64,000 bases of DNA, taken from Shinella yambaruensis (lineage in GTDB: Bacteria > Pseudomonadota > Alphaproteobacteria > Rhizobiales > Rhizobiaceae). The stretch is from assembly GCF_022899355.1 (NCBI RefSeq), contig NZ_JALJCK010000014.1:62001-126000 (forward strand), written 5' to 3'. The notes under the pieces were generated by a model, which was not told where the DNA came from, did no database searches, and worked only from the letters and a program-made list of their open reading frames with translations. Below, piece after piece: positions 27,969-37,364 of this stretch. How positions within the stretch are numbered: position 1 is the first letter of the stretch; the number at the start of each line of letters is the position of its first letter. The translations under genes were made by a program, and so were the position numbers.

Positions 27969-28835
27969 TCAGGGGCGGCGATAGCCGGTCGGCTGCGCGT
28001 AGAGCCAGCCGATGCGCTCGATGGCCGCATCCAGCCCCTCGCGCGCCACGCTCATCGTGTGGCCGTTGGCGTGGATGATGGTCGCCTCGTCTTCCATGAT
28101 CGCCACATGGCCCTTCCAGAAGACGAGGTCGCCGCGGCGAAGCGCGCCGCGCTCGATCGGCGTGCCGAGGCCGGCGGCCTGCATGTCGCTGTCGCGCGGC
28201 GCGGTGCGGCCCGTCATCATCATCGAAAGCTGCACCAGGGCCGAGCAGTCGAGGCCGAAGCCCGAGCGGCCACCCCACAGATAGGGCGTCTCCAGGAACC
28301 GGGCGGCGATGGCGACATAGTCGTCCCCTGCCCTCTCCCCGATCGCAAGGCAGTGACCGGCAACGACCGACTGGCCGCCGGCAAGCGTCAGGTAGCGGGT
28401 GCCGCGCGTCTCGCTCTCGCCTATAACCGGTATCCGGCTACCGATCGACAGGGCGAAGGCGGCGGGCGTGCGCAGGTCCGGGCCGGAATAGGCGAAGGTG
28501 CGCGGCACGGCGACGACATGGGTCGCTGCAGGGGTTGCCGCAGGGCCGTCCGCATCAAGCGCCGCCTCCGGCAGGTAGCCGACATAGCCGTCGAAATCGG
28601 ATTTCACCCAGGCCCAGCCCTCCGCCCGGTCGAGCACGCGCACGCCTTCGCCGAACAGGAGCTCGGTATCGATGCCGGCGGCGGCATCCGGCCGGGGGCG
28701 CAGCGCGGCAACGGGCTGCGCCACGACGGCCGGCGTGCCCGTGACATAGTGCGCGGCCGCGACGGTGCCGCGCAGGGCCTCCTCGGCGAGATCCGGTCGG
28801 AAGGCGTTGAGGCGGCGGTCTGGAAGGGCGTTCAT
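27969..28835 (-). CDS. NlpC/P60 (C40) peptidase with SH3-like N-terminal domains
   Basis: A 288-residue protein. Residues ~30-95 and ~105-165 look like SH3b-type domains (GWAWVKSDFDGYVGYLPEAAL in the first). Residues ~170-285 are the NlpC/P60 cysteine peptidase: Cys197 in GLDCSALV, His243 in KGHVAIM and the His255 region IIHANGH complete the triad. Such enzymes cleave gamma-D-Glu-DAP bonds in peptidoglycan peptides. There is no obvious signal peptide, suggesting cytoplasmic action in muropeptide recycling. The gene follows the MarR gene by 35 bases on the same strand. Confidence 0.9.
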   Translation of the reverse strand: MNALPDRRLNAFRPDLAEEALRGTVAAAHYVTGTPAVVAQPVAALRPRPDAAAGIDTELLFGEGVRVLDRAEGWAWVKSDFDGYVGYLPEAALDADGPAATPAATHVVAVPRTFAYSGPDLRTPAAFALSIGSRIPVIGESETRGTRYLTLAGGQSVVAGHCLAIGERAGDDYVAIAARFLETPYLWGGRSGFGLDCSALVQLSMMMTGRTAPRDSDMQAAGLGTPIERGALRRGDLVFWKGHVAIMEDEATIIHANGHTMSVAREGLDAAIERIGWLYAQPTGYRRP

Positions 28836-28870
28836 GGATCTGGTCTCACGGGGCCGTTCAGGGGGCCGGT

Positions 28871-29221
28871 TCAGGGGTTTTGCGCACGGCCCCGGGCGAT
28901 GATGAGATCGCCGAGGCGTTCGAGATAGAGCGCGCCGTCCACGGTGCGCTTGATGATGACGTTGCGGCGATCGCGGTCGTCACGCATGCGGGTGACGAGG
29001 CCCTGCTCGCCCATCGTGTCGAGCGCGCGGGTGATCACCGGCTTGGTCACGCCCAGCTTCGCCGCCAACCCCCGCACCGTGTGCGGCGGGGGCACGAGGT
29101 AGATCTCCAGCAGGATCGCCATCTGGCGCAAGGTCAGGTCGCGCCCATCCTCGTGGACCTGCTGCAGCGTCACCGCGTGCCAGAGGCCGAGCGCCTGCGA
29201 TGGGGTCAGATCTAGCGGCAC
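28871..29221 (-). CDS. MarR-family transcriptional regulator
   Basis: A 116-residue winged-helix protein, short for the family. The helix-turn-helix is at ~48-75 (TVRGLAAKLGVTKPVITRALDTM), followed by a wing with RDDRDRRNVIIKRT. The start is GTG at 29221 with GGAGA upstream. A 15-base palindrome lies 31 bases ahead of the start and is a likely autoregulatory site. The NlpC/P60 peptidase gene directly downstream is the obvious co-regulated partner (inference). Confidence 0.85.
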   Translation of the reverse strand: MPLDLTPSQALGLWHAVTLQQVHEDGRDLTLRQMAILLEIYLVPPPHTVRGLAAKLGVTKPVITRALDTMGEQGLVTRMRDDRDRRNVIIKRTVDGALYLERLGDLIIARGRAQNP

Positions 29222-29251
29222 GGCGTCTCCGGGCAGGACGGCATTTTCGTT

Positions 29252-29266
29252 ACGATACCGTATCGT
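29252..29266. promoter_or_regulatory. Candidate MarR operator
   Basis: ACGATAC-C-GTATCGT is a perfect 7+1+7 inverted repeat. It lies between the MarR gene start (29221) and the 3' end of the same-strand aminopeptidase gene (29290). Its location in a short AT-richer gap and its symmetry suit a MarR dimer. Confidence 0.7.
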
Positions 29267-29289
29267 TTACCGGAAGAAAAGCCGCCGCC

Positions 29290-30681
29290 TCAGGCCGTCG
29301 CCTTGCGCAGGTGATGGTAGAGTGCGCGGATGGCCTGCGCCTCGCCGCCGACGGGCGAATGCGGCCGCTCGGCCTGCGCCCAGCCGTAGATGTCGAAATG
29401 CGCCCAGCGCTTGTTGCGGGTAACGAAGCGCTTGAGGAACAGCGCCGCGGTGATCGAGCCCGCCATGCCGCCTGCGGGCGCGTTGGTGAGGTCGGCGATG
29501 CGGGCGGAGACGTCCTTGTCGTAGCCCATGTGGAGCGGCATGCGCCACATCGGGTCGTCGACCGTCAGGCTCGCCTCGGTGAGGTCGTGGGCAAGGTCCT
29601 CGTCGTCGGTGAAGAAGGGCGGCAGGTCGGGGCCGAGCGCGACGCGCGCGGCGCCCGTCAGCGTCGCCATGTCGATGACGAGGTCGGCCTCCGCCTCGTC
29701 CGCATAGGCGAGCGCATCGGCAAGGATCAGGCGACCCTCGGCATCGGTGTTGTCGATCTGCACGGTGAGGCCCTTGCGGCTCCTGTAGATGTCGCCGGGG
29801 CGGAAGGCGTTGGCGGAGATCGCGTTCTCCACCACCGGCAGGAGCACGCGCAGGTCCACCTTCAGCTTGGCATCCATGATCATCAGCGCGAGGCCCATGA
29901 CATTGGCCGCGCCGCCCATGTCCTTCTTCATCAGGAGCATGGAGGAGGCCGGCTTGATGTCGAGGCCGCCGGTATCGAAGCAGACGCCCTTGCCGACGAG
30001 CGTCACGCGCTTGTGGCCCTTCTTGCCCCAGGTGAGTTCGAGCAGGCGCGGCGCCTGCGCGGCGGCGCGGCCGACCGTGTGGATGAGCGGGAAATTCTCC
30101 TTGAGGAGATCATCGCCCATGATGACGGAGACCTTCGCCTTGTAGTGTTCGCCGAGCGCGCGAAAAGCGTCCTCCAGCGCGTCCGGGCCCATGTCGTTGG
30201 TCGGCGTGTTGATGAGGTCGCGGGCAAGGAAGACGCCGGCAAGCTGGCGCTTGATGTCGGCGGCATCGGCATCGCTCGGGATGAGCAGGGTCGGGGCTTC
30301 CGAGACGGAGGCCTTGTAGCGCTCGAAGCGGTAGCTGCCGAGGCCGTAGCCGAGCGCCAGGCGATTGGCCGTCAGCGGGGCGGTCTCGACATGCCAGTCG
30401 CCGGCCGGCAGCGCGCGGGCGAGCCTGCCCGTCAGGAACGGCGCGTCGGACGGGTTCTTGCCGAGGCCGAAGAGCGCGCCGCCGAGATGGCCGTCCGCCG
30501 TCGGCACCATCAGCAGCGCCCCGGATTCCGCCTTGAAGCCGGCCTTCCTTGCCCAGTCGAGCGCGATCGGGTCGATCGTGCCGGTCTCGATATGGGCCGG
30601 CGTGATCGCGAAGATCGGCAGCGTCCTGCCGTTCTTCGTGTTGAAGGGAGAGGGCCGGTCGATGAACTGGAAGGGGGCCAT
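29290..30681 (-). CDS. M17 leucyl aminopeptidase-family protein
   Basis: A 463-residue two-metal aminopeptidase. The C-terminal catalytic domain (~160-460) shows GKGVCFDTGGLDIKP (metal-binding Lys/Asp), MKKDMGGAANVMGL, the signature NTDAEGRLILADAL and MATLTGAARVALG. The N-terminal ~150 residues differ from PepA and fit the shorter PepB-like alphaproteobacterial group. It is cytoplasmic and hydrolyses N-terminal residues of peptides, a plausible partner for peptides imported by YejABEF. It has its own ATG at 30679-30681. Confidence 0.93.
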   Translation of the reverse strand: MAPFQFIDRPSPFNTKNGRTLPIFAITPAHIETGTIDPIALDWARKAGFKAESGALLMVPTADGHLGGALFGLGKNPSDAPFLTGRLARALPAGDWHVETAPLTANRLALGYGLGSYRFERYKASVSEAPTLLIPSDADAADIKRQLAGVFLARDLINTPTNDMGPDALEDAFRALGEHYKAKVSVIMGDDLLKENFPLIHTVGRAAAQAPRLLELTWGKKGHKRVTLVGKGVCFDTGGLDIKPASSMLLMKKDMGGAANVMGLALMIMDAKLKVDLRVLLPVVENAISANAFRPGDIYRSRKGLTVQIDNTDAEGRLILADALAYADEAEADLVIDMATLTGAARVALGPDLPPFFTDDEDLAHDLTEASLTVDDPMWRMPLHMGYDKDVSARIADLTNAPAGGMAGSITAALFLKRFVTRNKRWAHFDIYGWAQAERPHSPVGGEAQAIRALYHHLRKATA

Positions 30682-30816
30682 GGCGGAACCTTTGGGCAGG
30701 GCTTGAGAATCAGGCGATTAACACTCTGTTAGGGTTAACAGATTATTGCTGGAGTGGAGATTGCGGCGTGATTCCTTGACCGCCGCGACATGCGGGAATC
30801 GCTTCGGGGACAGATC

Positions 30817-31632
30817 ATGGCCGCTTCCGTCACGCGTACGTCACTTCGCGCTGGATTTTTGAGAGGCGCAGCATGTCTTGCCATCGCGGTGGCAATGGCG
30901 GGCTGCGCGGGCAAGAGCAACATCACGACCGGCTCCATTCCGAAAATGTCGAAGCCGGTGTCCGAGATGAATGCGACGGAACTGCGGGGCGCCGCCGATA
31001 CGATCGGCCGGGCCTATGCGAAGAACCCCAAGGACCGCACCGTCGGCATGAACTATGCCAATGTGCTGCGCATGAACGGGCGCAACGACCAGGCGCTCGC
31101 CGTCATGCAGCAGGTCGCCATCAACAATCCGAGCGACCGCGAGGTGCTGGCGGCCTATGGCAAGGCGCAGGCCGCCGCCGGCCAGCTCGAGCAGGCGCTG
31201 AACACGATCCTGCGCGCGCAGACGCCGGACCGGCCGGACTGGCGGCTGAAATCGGCCGAAGGCGCGATCCTCGACCAGCTCGGCCGCGCTGGTGAAGCCC
31301 GCGCGCGCTATCGCGAGGCGCTCGACATCAATCCGAACGAGCCGTCGGTGCTCTCCAATCTCGGTATGTCCTATCTCCTGGCGAAGGACCTGAAGACGGC
31401 CGAGACCTATCTGCGCTCCGCCGCCTCCCAGCCCGGCGCCGACAGCGGCGTGCGCCAGAACCTCGCGCTCGCCGTCGGCCTCCAGGGCCGTTTCCAGGAG
31501 GCGGAGACCATCGCCCGCCGCGAACTGACCTCCGAGCAGGCCGAGGCGAACGTCACCTATCTGCGCTCGATGATGACCCAGCAGAACGCCTGGAAGAAGC
31601 TCGCGGCCGACGACAGCGGCAACACCAACTGA
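30817..31632 (+). CDS. tadD: TadD-type TPR lipoprotein of the Flp pilus system
   Basis: A 271-residue outer-membrane-anchored lipoprotein if the ATG at 30817 is used (GGGGA nearby); an ATG at 30790 would add 9 residues. The lipobox VAMAGC puts the lipidated cysteine at residue 30. Residues ~60-240 contain TPR-like repeats (NYANVLRMNGRNDQALAVMQ; AAYGKAQAAAGQLEQALNTI; LSNLGMSYLLAKDLKTAETYL). TadD is thought to help secretin assembly in Tad systems. It faces tadC from the opposite strand, with a strong terminator after it. Confidence 0.85.
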   Translation: MAASVTRTSLRAGFLRGAACLAIAVAMAGCAGKSNITTGSIPKMSKPVSEMNATELRGAADTIGRAYAKNPKDRTVGMNYANVLRMNGRNDQALAVMQQVAINNPSDREVLAAYGKAQAAAGQLEQALNTILRAQTPDRPDWRLKSAEGAILDQLGRAGEARARYREALDINPNEPSVLSNLGMSYLLAKDLKTAETYLRSAASQPGADSGVRQNLALAVGLQGRFQEAETIARRELTSEQAEANVTYLRSMMTQQNAWKKLAADDSGNTN

Positions 31633-31712
31633 TCCGTTTCTCCGATGCGCGGACGTAAAACCGCCTTACAGTTCTGCTGGAACTGCTCGTAACTCGCTCC
31701 CAAGCACGACCT

Positions 31713-31747
31713 CGCCCCGGCCGATATCTCGACCGGGGCGCTTTTTT
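31713..31747 (+). terminator. Rho-independent terminator after tadD
   Basis: A 12-base stem with one mismatch (CGCCCCGGCCGA with TCGACCGGGGCG) around TATC ends at 31740 and is followed by CTTTTTT. It lies 81 bases beyond the tadD stop. On the other strand there is no U-run, so it mainly serves tadD. Confidence 0.9.
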
Positions 31748-31766
31748 GATCGACCCGCGGCCTCTT

Positions 31767-32750
31767 TTAGAAGCGGTCGGAGACTTGGATGCCGGCGGGG
31801 CCGAGGATCACGGCGACCAGCACCGGCAGGAAGAACAGGATCATCGGCACGGTCAGCTTCGGCGGCAGGGCGGCGGCCTTCTTCTCCGCCTCGTTCATGC
31901 GCTGGTCGCGGCATTCCTGGGCGAGAACGCGCAGCGCCTGGGCAAGCGGCGTGCCGTAGCGCTCCGCCTGGATGAGGGCCTGCGTCACGGCTTTCACCGT
32001 ATCGAGGCCGACGCGCGTGCCGAGGTTCTCGTAGGCCGCGCGGCGCTCCTGGAGGAAGGAAAGTTCCGCGGTGGTCAGCACCAGCTCCTCTGCCAGCTCC
32101 GGCGAGGCCATGGCGATCTCGCCGGCCACGCGCTTGAAGGCGACCTCGATGGAAATGCCGGACTCGACGCAGATCAGCATCAGGTCGAGCGCATCCGGCC
32201 AGGCGCGCTTGATCGAAAGCTGGCGCTTCGACACCCGGTTGGAGATGTAGAGGTTCGGCGCGTAGAAGCCGATATAGGCGATGACGACCGTCGCCAGGAT
32301 GCGCATCGCCAGCGGCTTGTCGCCGAGATAGCCGAGGAAGAAGATGTAGAAGGCGCCGATGGCGGCGAAGACGAAGGGCAGCACGAAGCGCGCGAAGAGG
32401 AAGATGTTGAGCGCGTTCTGAGAGCGGTAGCCGGCCTGGCGCAGCCGGTTCATCGTATGGGCGTCGACCAGCGCCTCGCGCAGGTTCAGCCGCTCGACGA
32501 CCTGGCGCACGGAGGTGTTGTGCTGGGCACGCAGCGAGGCCTTGCTCTGGGAGGCTTCGGCGTTCATGCGGGCGCGTTCGCGCGCGCGCATCTGCTCGCG
32601 CTCCAGCGCCACGGACTTCATCCGCTTGTCGAGATCGCCGCGGTCGAGATAGGGGGCGGCGAGCGTGTAGAAGGTCGCGAGCACCGCGATCATCACGAAG
32701 GCCGGCAGCAGCACGGCCGGATCGGTAAGGGTGGTAACGAGTCCCGACAT
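31767..32750 (-). CDS. tadC: TadC-type inner-membrane platform protein
   Basis: A 327-residue type II secretion F-domain protein. A transmembrane helix at ~12-32 is followed by a charged cytoplasmic stretch (~35-100, ALEREQMRARERARM), then paired helices (~125-165) and the F domain (~185-325) with WPDALDLMLICVESGISIEVAFKRVA and a C-terminal hydrophobic pair. TadC works with TadB as the membrane platform that passes Flp pilin to the growing pilus. It is the last gene of the minus-strand cpa/tad run, 11 bases after tadB. Confidence 0.93.
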   Translation of the reverse strand: MSGLVTTLTDPAVLLPAFVMIAVLATFYTLAAPYLDRGDLDKRMKSVALEREQMRARERARMNAEASQSKASLRAQHNTSVRQVVERLNLREALVDAHTMNRLRQAGYRSQNALNIFLFARFVLPFVFAAIGAFYIFFLGYLGDKPLAMRILATVVIAYIGFYAPNLYISNRVSKRQLSIKRAWPDALDLMLICVESGISIEVAFKRVAGEIAMASPELAEELVLTTAELSFLQERRAAYENLGTRVGLDTVKAVTQALIQAERYGTPLAQALRVLAQECRDQRMNEAEKKAAALPPKLTVPMILFFLPVLVAVILGPAGIQVSDRF

Positions 32751-32761
32751 GCCCCTGCCCC

Positions 32762-33772
32762 TCAGATGTCGAAGTTGATCATGTTGCGCATCACCAGGAT
32801 GCCGATGGACATCCAGACGGCGGAGATGCCGAGGATGAGATGGCCGCGCGGATCCTGGAACAGGATCACGATATAGTCGGGCGAGGTCAGGTAGACGAGG
32901 AAGGCGACGATGAACGGCAGGGCGCCGATGATGGCGGCCGAGGCCTTCGCCTCCATCGACAGGGCGCTCACCTTGGCCTTCATCTTGCGCCGCTCGCGCA
33001 GGACGCGGGAGAGGTTGCCAAGCGCCTCGGACAGGTTGCCGCCGGCCTGGCTCTGGATCGCGATGACGATGGAGAAGAAGTTGACCTCCTGCAGCGGGAT
33101 GTTGGTGAACATGCGCGCGCAGGCTTCCGGAACGCTGAGGCCGACCTGCTGCGCCTCGACGAGCCGGCGGAACTCGGTGCGCACCGGTTCCTGGCCTTCG
33201 GCGGCGATCAGGCGCAGCGCGTCGGTCAGCGGCAGGCCGGACTTGATCGAGCGCGTCATCACGTCGAGCGAGTTGGGGAACTCCTCGAGGAACTTGTTCA
33301 TCCGTCGCTTGACGAGGTAGCCGACGACCCAGCGCGGCAGGCCGGCACCGGCGATGAAGGCCGCGCCGAGGCTGACGAGCAGGCCCGAGCCGGCAAGCAG
33401 GGCCAGAAGGAAGACGAAGATGCCGGCGGCGGCGCTGAGAAGGTAGAACTGCGGGATGCTGATCGAGAGCCCGGCCTGGACCAGCTTCGCCTTCAGGGTG
33501 GTGGCGGCGCGCTTGGTCTGCTCCTGCTGCTTCTTTTCAAGGTCCTTCAGCGAATCCTGCACCGACTTGCGCCGCTTGGACAATTCCTGCATGCGGTCGC
33601 GCGCGGCCTTTGCCTTGCCCTGGTCGGTCTCGGCGGCCTGGACGCGGCGCATGCGGCTTTCCGTCTTCTTCGCCGCCTCGATGCGCGAGAAGAGCAGGCC
33701 ATAGGCAAGGCCCGCGGTCGAAAGGGCCGCCAGGGCGAAGATCGCGACGATGGTGATATCCAGTCCGAACAT
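32762..33772 (-). CDS. tadB: TadB-type inner-membrane platform protein
   Basis: A 336-residue F-domain protein. TM1 is at ~5-25, then a lysine-rich cytoplasmic coiled region (~30-95, KRRKSVQDSLKDLEKKQQEQT), a hydrophobic pair at ~105-150, and the F domain with FPNSLDVMTRSIKSGLPLTDALRLIA and GGNLSEALGNLSRVLRERRKMK. It partners TadC and receives energy from the CpaF ATPase encoded 9 bases upstream. Confidence 0.94.
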   Translation of the reverse strand: MFGLDITIVAIFALAALSTAGLAYGLLFSRIEAAKKTESRMRRVQAAETDQGKAKAARDRMQELSKRRKSVQDSLKDLEKKQQEQTKRAATTLKAKLVQAGLSISIPQFYLLSAAAGIFVFLLALLAGSGLLVSLGAAFIAGAGLPRWVVGYLVKRRMNKFLEEFPNSLDVMTRSIKSGLPLTDALRLIAAEGQEPVRTEFRRLVEAQQVGLSVPEACARMFTNIPLQEVNFFSIVIAIQSQAGGNLSEALGNLSRVLRERRKMKAKVSALSMEAKASAAIIGALPFIVAFLVYLTSPDYIVILFQDPRGHLILGISAVWMSIGILVMRNMINFDI

Positions 33773-33781
33773 CCCGGCCCC

Positions 33782-35254
33782 TTACGGCTTTTCCATCGCG
33801 TCGAGCGTTGCCGCCAGGCGCTTGTCCTCGTTGAAGTAGCGGGCGCGCTCCCAGAAATGCGGCTTGCCGATGCCGGTGCCCGTGTGCTTGCCGATGAGGC
33901 GCCCGTTGGCGTCCTCACCCTGGATGTCGAAGCGCATCAGGTCCTGCGTGACGATGACGTCGCCTTCCATGCCGACCACCTCGGTGATGTGGGTGATGCG
34001 GCGCGACCCGTCGCGCAGGCGCGAGGCCTGGATGATGATGTCGATGGAGCCGGAGATGATCTCGCGCACCGTCTTGGCCGGCAGGGTATAGCCGCCCATG
34101 GCGATCATCGATTCCATGCGCGACAGGCATTCGCGCGGCGTGTTGGCGTGGATCGTGCCCATCGAGCCGTCATGGCCGGTGTTCATGGCCTGGAGGAGGT
34201 CGAACACCTCCGGGCCGCGCACTTCGCCGACGATGATGCGCTCGGGCCGCATGCGCAGGCAGTTCTTGATGAGGTCGCGCATGGTGATCTCGCCCTCGCC
34301 CTCGATGTTCGGCGGGCGGGTTTCGAGGCGCACCACATGGGGCTGCTGGAGCTGGAGTTCGGCCGAGTCCTCGCAGGTGATGACGCGCTCGTCACGGTCG
34401 ATATAGTTCGTCAGGCAGTTGAGCAGCGTCGTCTTGCCCGAGCCGGTGCCGCCGGAGATGACGAGGTTGCAGCGCACCCGGCCGATGATCTGGAGCAGCG
34501 TCGCGCCTTCCGGCGTGATCGAGCCGAACTTGACCAGCTGGTCGAGCGTCAGCTTGTCCTTCTTGAACTTGCGGATGGTGAGCGCCGTGCCGTCGATGGC
34601 GAGCGGCGGGGCGATGACGTTGACGCGCGAGCCGTCGGGCAGGCGCGCGTCGCAGATCGGGCTCGATTCGTCGACGCGGCGGCCGACCTGGCTGACGATG
34701 CGCTGGCAGATCGACAGGAGCTGGGCGTTGTCGCGGAAGCGGATCTCCGATTCCTGCACCTTGCCGGCCACTTCGATATAGGTCTTGCCCGCGCCGTTCA
34801 CCATGATGTCGGCGATGTCGTCGCGCGCCAGCAGCGGCTCCAGCGGGCCGTAGCCGAGCACGTCGTTGCAGATGTCGTCGAGCAATTCCTCCTGCTCGGA
34901 GATCGACATCGCGAAATTCTTGATCGTGATGATGTCGTTGACGATGTCGCGGATTTCCTCGCGCGCGCTCTCGGTATCGAGCTTGGCGAGCTGCGACAGG
35001 TCGATCGTGTCGATGAGCGCGGAGAAGACCTGGCTCTTCGTGTCGTAATAGTCTTCCGTGCGCGGCGCGCGGCGGCGGGCAGCGGCAGCGGGTGCCGGGG
35101 CCGGAGCGGGGGCCGGCTCGAAGACGGGCTGCGGCGGCGCGGCCACGACCGGGCGCTCCGCCGTCACGGTCGTGACGGAAGCCGGCGTGGCCTGGACCGC
35201 CTGGCCCGCCGAACCGCTCTTGCCGAAACCTTCATTGCCGCGTTTGCCGAACAT
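33782..35254 (-). CDS. cpaF: CpaF/TadA pilus assembly ATPase
   Basis: A 490-residue secretion ATPase of the VirB11/PulE superfamily. A proline/alanine-rich N-terminus (~40-65) precedes the domain beginning around [19 protein letters not shown]. Walker A is GGTGSGKTT (268-276), the Asp box and Walker B are in [19 protein letters not shown], and the His box is [14 protein letters not shown] hexamer of CpaF drives both extension and retraction of Tad pili in characterised systems. Confidence 0.96.
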   Translation of the reverse strand: MFGKRGNEGFGKSGSAGQAVQATPASVTTVTAERPVVAAPPQPVFEPAPAPAPAPAAAARRRAPRTEDYYDTKSQVFSALIDTIDLSQLAKLDTESAREEIRDIVNDIITIKNFAMSISEQEELLDDICNDVLGYGPLEPLLARDDIADIMVNGAGKTYIEVAGKVQESEIRFRDNAQLLSICQRIVSQVGRRVDESSPICDARLPDGSRVNVIAPPLAIDGTALTIRKFKKDKLTLDQLVKFGSITPEGATLLQIIGRVRCNLVISGGTGSGKTTLLNCLTNYIDRDERVITCEDSAELQLQQPHVVRLETRPPNIEGEGEITMRDLIKNCLRMRPERIIVGEVRGPEVFDLLQAMNTGHDGSMGTIHANTPRECLSRMESMIAMGGYTLPAKTVREIISGSIDIIIQASRLRDGSRRITHITEVVGMEGDVIVTQDLMRFDIQGEDANGRLIGKHTGTGIGKPHFWERARYFNEDKRLAATLDAMEKP

Positions 35255-35290
35255 GCCACTTCATCCAGTCTGTTGCGCCGCCCGTCGGGC

Positions 35291-36580
35291 TTATTTCTTG
35301 CCGATGAGGCCGAGCAGATTGCCGAGGCCGGTCTTCCTGGGTTTCTTGATCGTCGCGCGCCCCGTCACGAGATGGGCGATCTGCGAGAAGGTCTCCGCCG
35401 TCGGCGACTTTCGATCCATCTCGGCGATCATGCGGCCGCTGTTGGCGGCGGTGCCGAAGAGCTGCGCGTCGAAGGGAATCACCGCGATCGGCTGGATACC
35501 GAGCGGTTCGCAGAAGTCGTCCGCCGCGATCTCCGGCCTTTTCGGCAGGCCGACCTGGTTGAGGATCAGGTGCGGCGGCTTGTCGTTCGGGCGAAGCTTC
35601 TTCAAGGCATCGAGCATGTTCTTCGTGTTGCGCAGGTTCGCAAGGTCCGGCACCGCGGTGATGACCAGCTCGTCGACCTCCGACAGCAGCGTGCGCGTCC
35701 ACTCCGACCAGGCATGCGGCACGTCGAGCACGGTCACCGGCGCGCTGCGCTGCAGCACTTCGACGATCGGCTGGAAGGAGCCGCGCTCGAGATCGTAGGC
35801 GCGGTCGAGCATGGAAGGGGCCGCGAGCAGCGACAGGCGCTCAGAGCACTTCGTCAGCAGGCGATCGAGAAACACCTCGTCCAGCCGGTCCGGCGCGTAG
35901 ATCGCCTCGGAAATGCCCTGCGGCGGATCCTGGTCGAAGTCGATATTGGCCGTGCCATAGGGCAGGTCGAGGTCGGCGAGGATCACCTCCGTCTGGAAGA
36001 GGCTCGAAATGTCGAAGGCGCAATTGTGCGCGATCGTCGAGGACCCCACCCCGCCCTTGGCGCCGATGAAGGCGATGGTGCGGCCGAGCGGCTCGGCATC
36101 GGGATCGACGAAGATCGTCGACATGGCGTTGAGGATGTCGGCCATGCCGACGGGGCCGACCATGTATTCGGAGATGCCGTTGCGGAGGAGGTCGCGGTAG
36201 AGCGGGATGTCGTTGTAGCTGCCGACGATGATGACCTTGGTGCTCGGATCGCAGACCTCGGCGAGCGGGGCGAGCTCGTCCATGATGCCGCGCGGTTCCG
36301 TCGAGGTCTCCAGGATCAAAAGGTTCGGCGTCGGGGCCGAGGCGAACATGTTGGCCGCCGCCGCGATGCTGGCGCTGGAGACACGGAGGCTCACCTTGGC
36401 CATGCGGCGGTCCTGGCCGCAGCGCTCCATGGTGCGCAGCATGGCCTCGCTTTCGCAGAAGGCGTGGACCGAGATGCGCGGCAGCGGACGCACGCCCTCC
36501 AGTTCGGCGGACCGGACCGCCTCTTCCGCCTCAGCTGCGCCCGCGCGCTCGATGGTGTAATCTACTGTGCTCATCGTCAT
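35291..36580 (-). CDS. cpaE: CpaE/TadZ pilus localisation ATPase
   Basis: A 429-residue protein with a receiver-like N-terminal domain (~35-160) that lacks obvious phosphorylation chemistry and a MinD/ParA-type ATPase domain. The deviant P-loop is GAKGGVGSS (173-181), with ILADLDLPYGTANIDF and a C-terminal VLNQVGLPKRPEI. TadZ/CpaE proteins place the Tad machinery, often at a cell pole. It sits between cpaD and cpaF, 36 bases before the latter. Confidence 0.93.
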   Translation of the reverse strand: MTMSTVDYTIERAGAAEAEEAVRSAELEGVRPLPRISVHAFCESEAMLRTMERCGQDRRMAKVSLRVSSASIAAAANMFASAPTPNLLILETSTEPRGIMDELAPLAEVCDPSTKVIIVGSYNDIPLYRDLLRNGISEYMVGPVGMADILNAMSTIFVDPDAEPLGRTIAFIGAKGGVGSSTIAHNCAFDISSLFQTEVILADLDLPYGTANIDFDQDPPQGISEAIYAPDRLDEVFLDRLLTKCSERLSLLAAPSMLDRAYDLERGSFQPIVEVLQRSAPVTVLDVPHAWSEWTRTLLSEVDELVITAVPDLANLRNTKNMLDALKKLRPNDKPPHLILNQVGLPKRPEIAADDFCEPLGIQPIAVIPFDAQLFGTAANSGRMIAEMDRKSPTAETFSQIAHLVTGRATIKKPRKTGLGNLLGLIGKK

Positions 36581-36636
36581 GCCCGTTCCTGGTGTCCGGC
36601 GGACCGGATGGATATGTGCCTGGCCCTCGCGGGCGA

Positions 36637-37305
36637 TTACAGCGGCGGCTGGCCGATATCGCGATAGTCGTCAATCACCGTGGAGCGCCGTGCCGCATCG
36701 ATCTCGGTCATGCCGCGCGGCTGGACGAGATCCATCGGGTTGGCGATCTGGGCGGCAAGGTTCGCCTGCGATGCGCAGCCGAAATTCTGGTAGTTCTTGT
36801 TTTCCATCGTGTTGACGACGAGGTCTTCCGGCCATTCGCCGCAGGGTCCCGCTTGGGCGGTGATGGCGAAGAAGGCAAGCCGGATCGGCGCATTGGCGCC
36901 GTAGCCGCTCGCATCGTAGCTCGTCTCGATCAGCTGGTCGCGCTTGATGCCCGCCACCGTCAGCGTCGTGCGAATGTCCTTGCGCAGATAGTTGGCCGTC
37001 GCGGCATTGGCCGAGCCGCGCGGCAGCATGATCTGCACGGCGCTGCGCGATTTCGCGGCGTGGTCGGCGGCAAAGCCGCGGATGTTGTCGCGCATGGCCA
37101 TCGTCAGCGCCCGGTCGCCGGTGGCGACGGGAATGTCCATCGTCTGCGCGGTTTCGGACAGCACGATCGGGTGGCGCGTACGGTAGTCGTCCGGGATCGA
37201 GGCCGTCGTGGAGCGGTCCGGCCGCGCGCCGCAAGCGGCAAGCAGCGTGGCGGACAGGATGAGGGTCGCCGCGAGCGCGGCGCGCATCGGCAGGGGCCTG
37301 TGCAT
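36637..37305 (-). CDS. cpaD: CpaD pilus assembly lipoprotein
   Basis: A 222-residue lipoprotein from the ATG at 37303-37305 (AAGGAACC upstream). The lipobox LLAAC gives lipidated Cys25. The CpaD family is recognised by HPIVLSE, the central IMLPRGSANAA region and the C-terminal CGEWPEDL...NFGCASQANLAAQIANPMDL, with two conserved cysteines. It is thought to assist the CpaC secretin in the outer membrane. It lies between cpaC and cpaE with gaps of 59 and 56 bases. Confidence 0.92.
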   Translation of the reverse strand: MHRPLPMRAALAATLILSATLLAACGARPDRSTTASIPDDYRTRHPIVLSETAQTMDIPVATGDRALTMAMRDNIRGFAADHAAKSRSAVQIMLPRGSANAATANYLRKDIRTTLTVAGIKRDQLIETSYDASGYGANAPIRLAFFAITAQAGPCGEWPEDLVVNTMENKNYQNFGCASQANLAAQIANPMDLVQPRGMTEIDAARRSTVIDDYRDIGQPPL

Positions 37306-37364
37306 GGTGCGGTTCCTTGCGGGGAGCCAAGTCTTGCTGGTCGTGTCGCGCATGTCCCGTCCCG

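Noticed and set aside
32840-36667. 1275-residue open frame antisense to tadB-cpaF-cpaE
   Set aside because: It is rich in Arg, His, Asp and Gly with no domain, and lies wholly opposite three firmly identified pilus genes; a GC-codon shadow.
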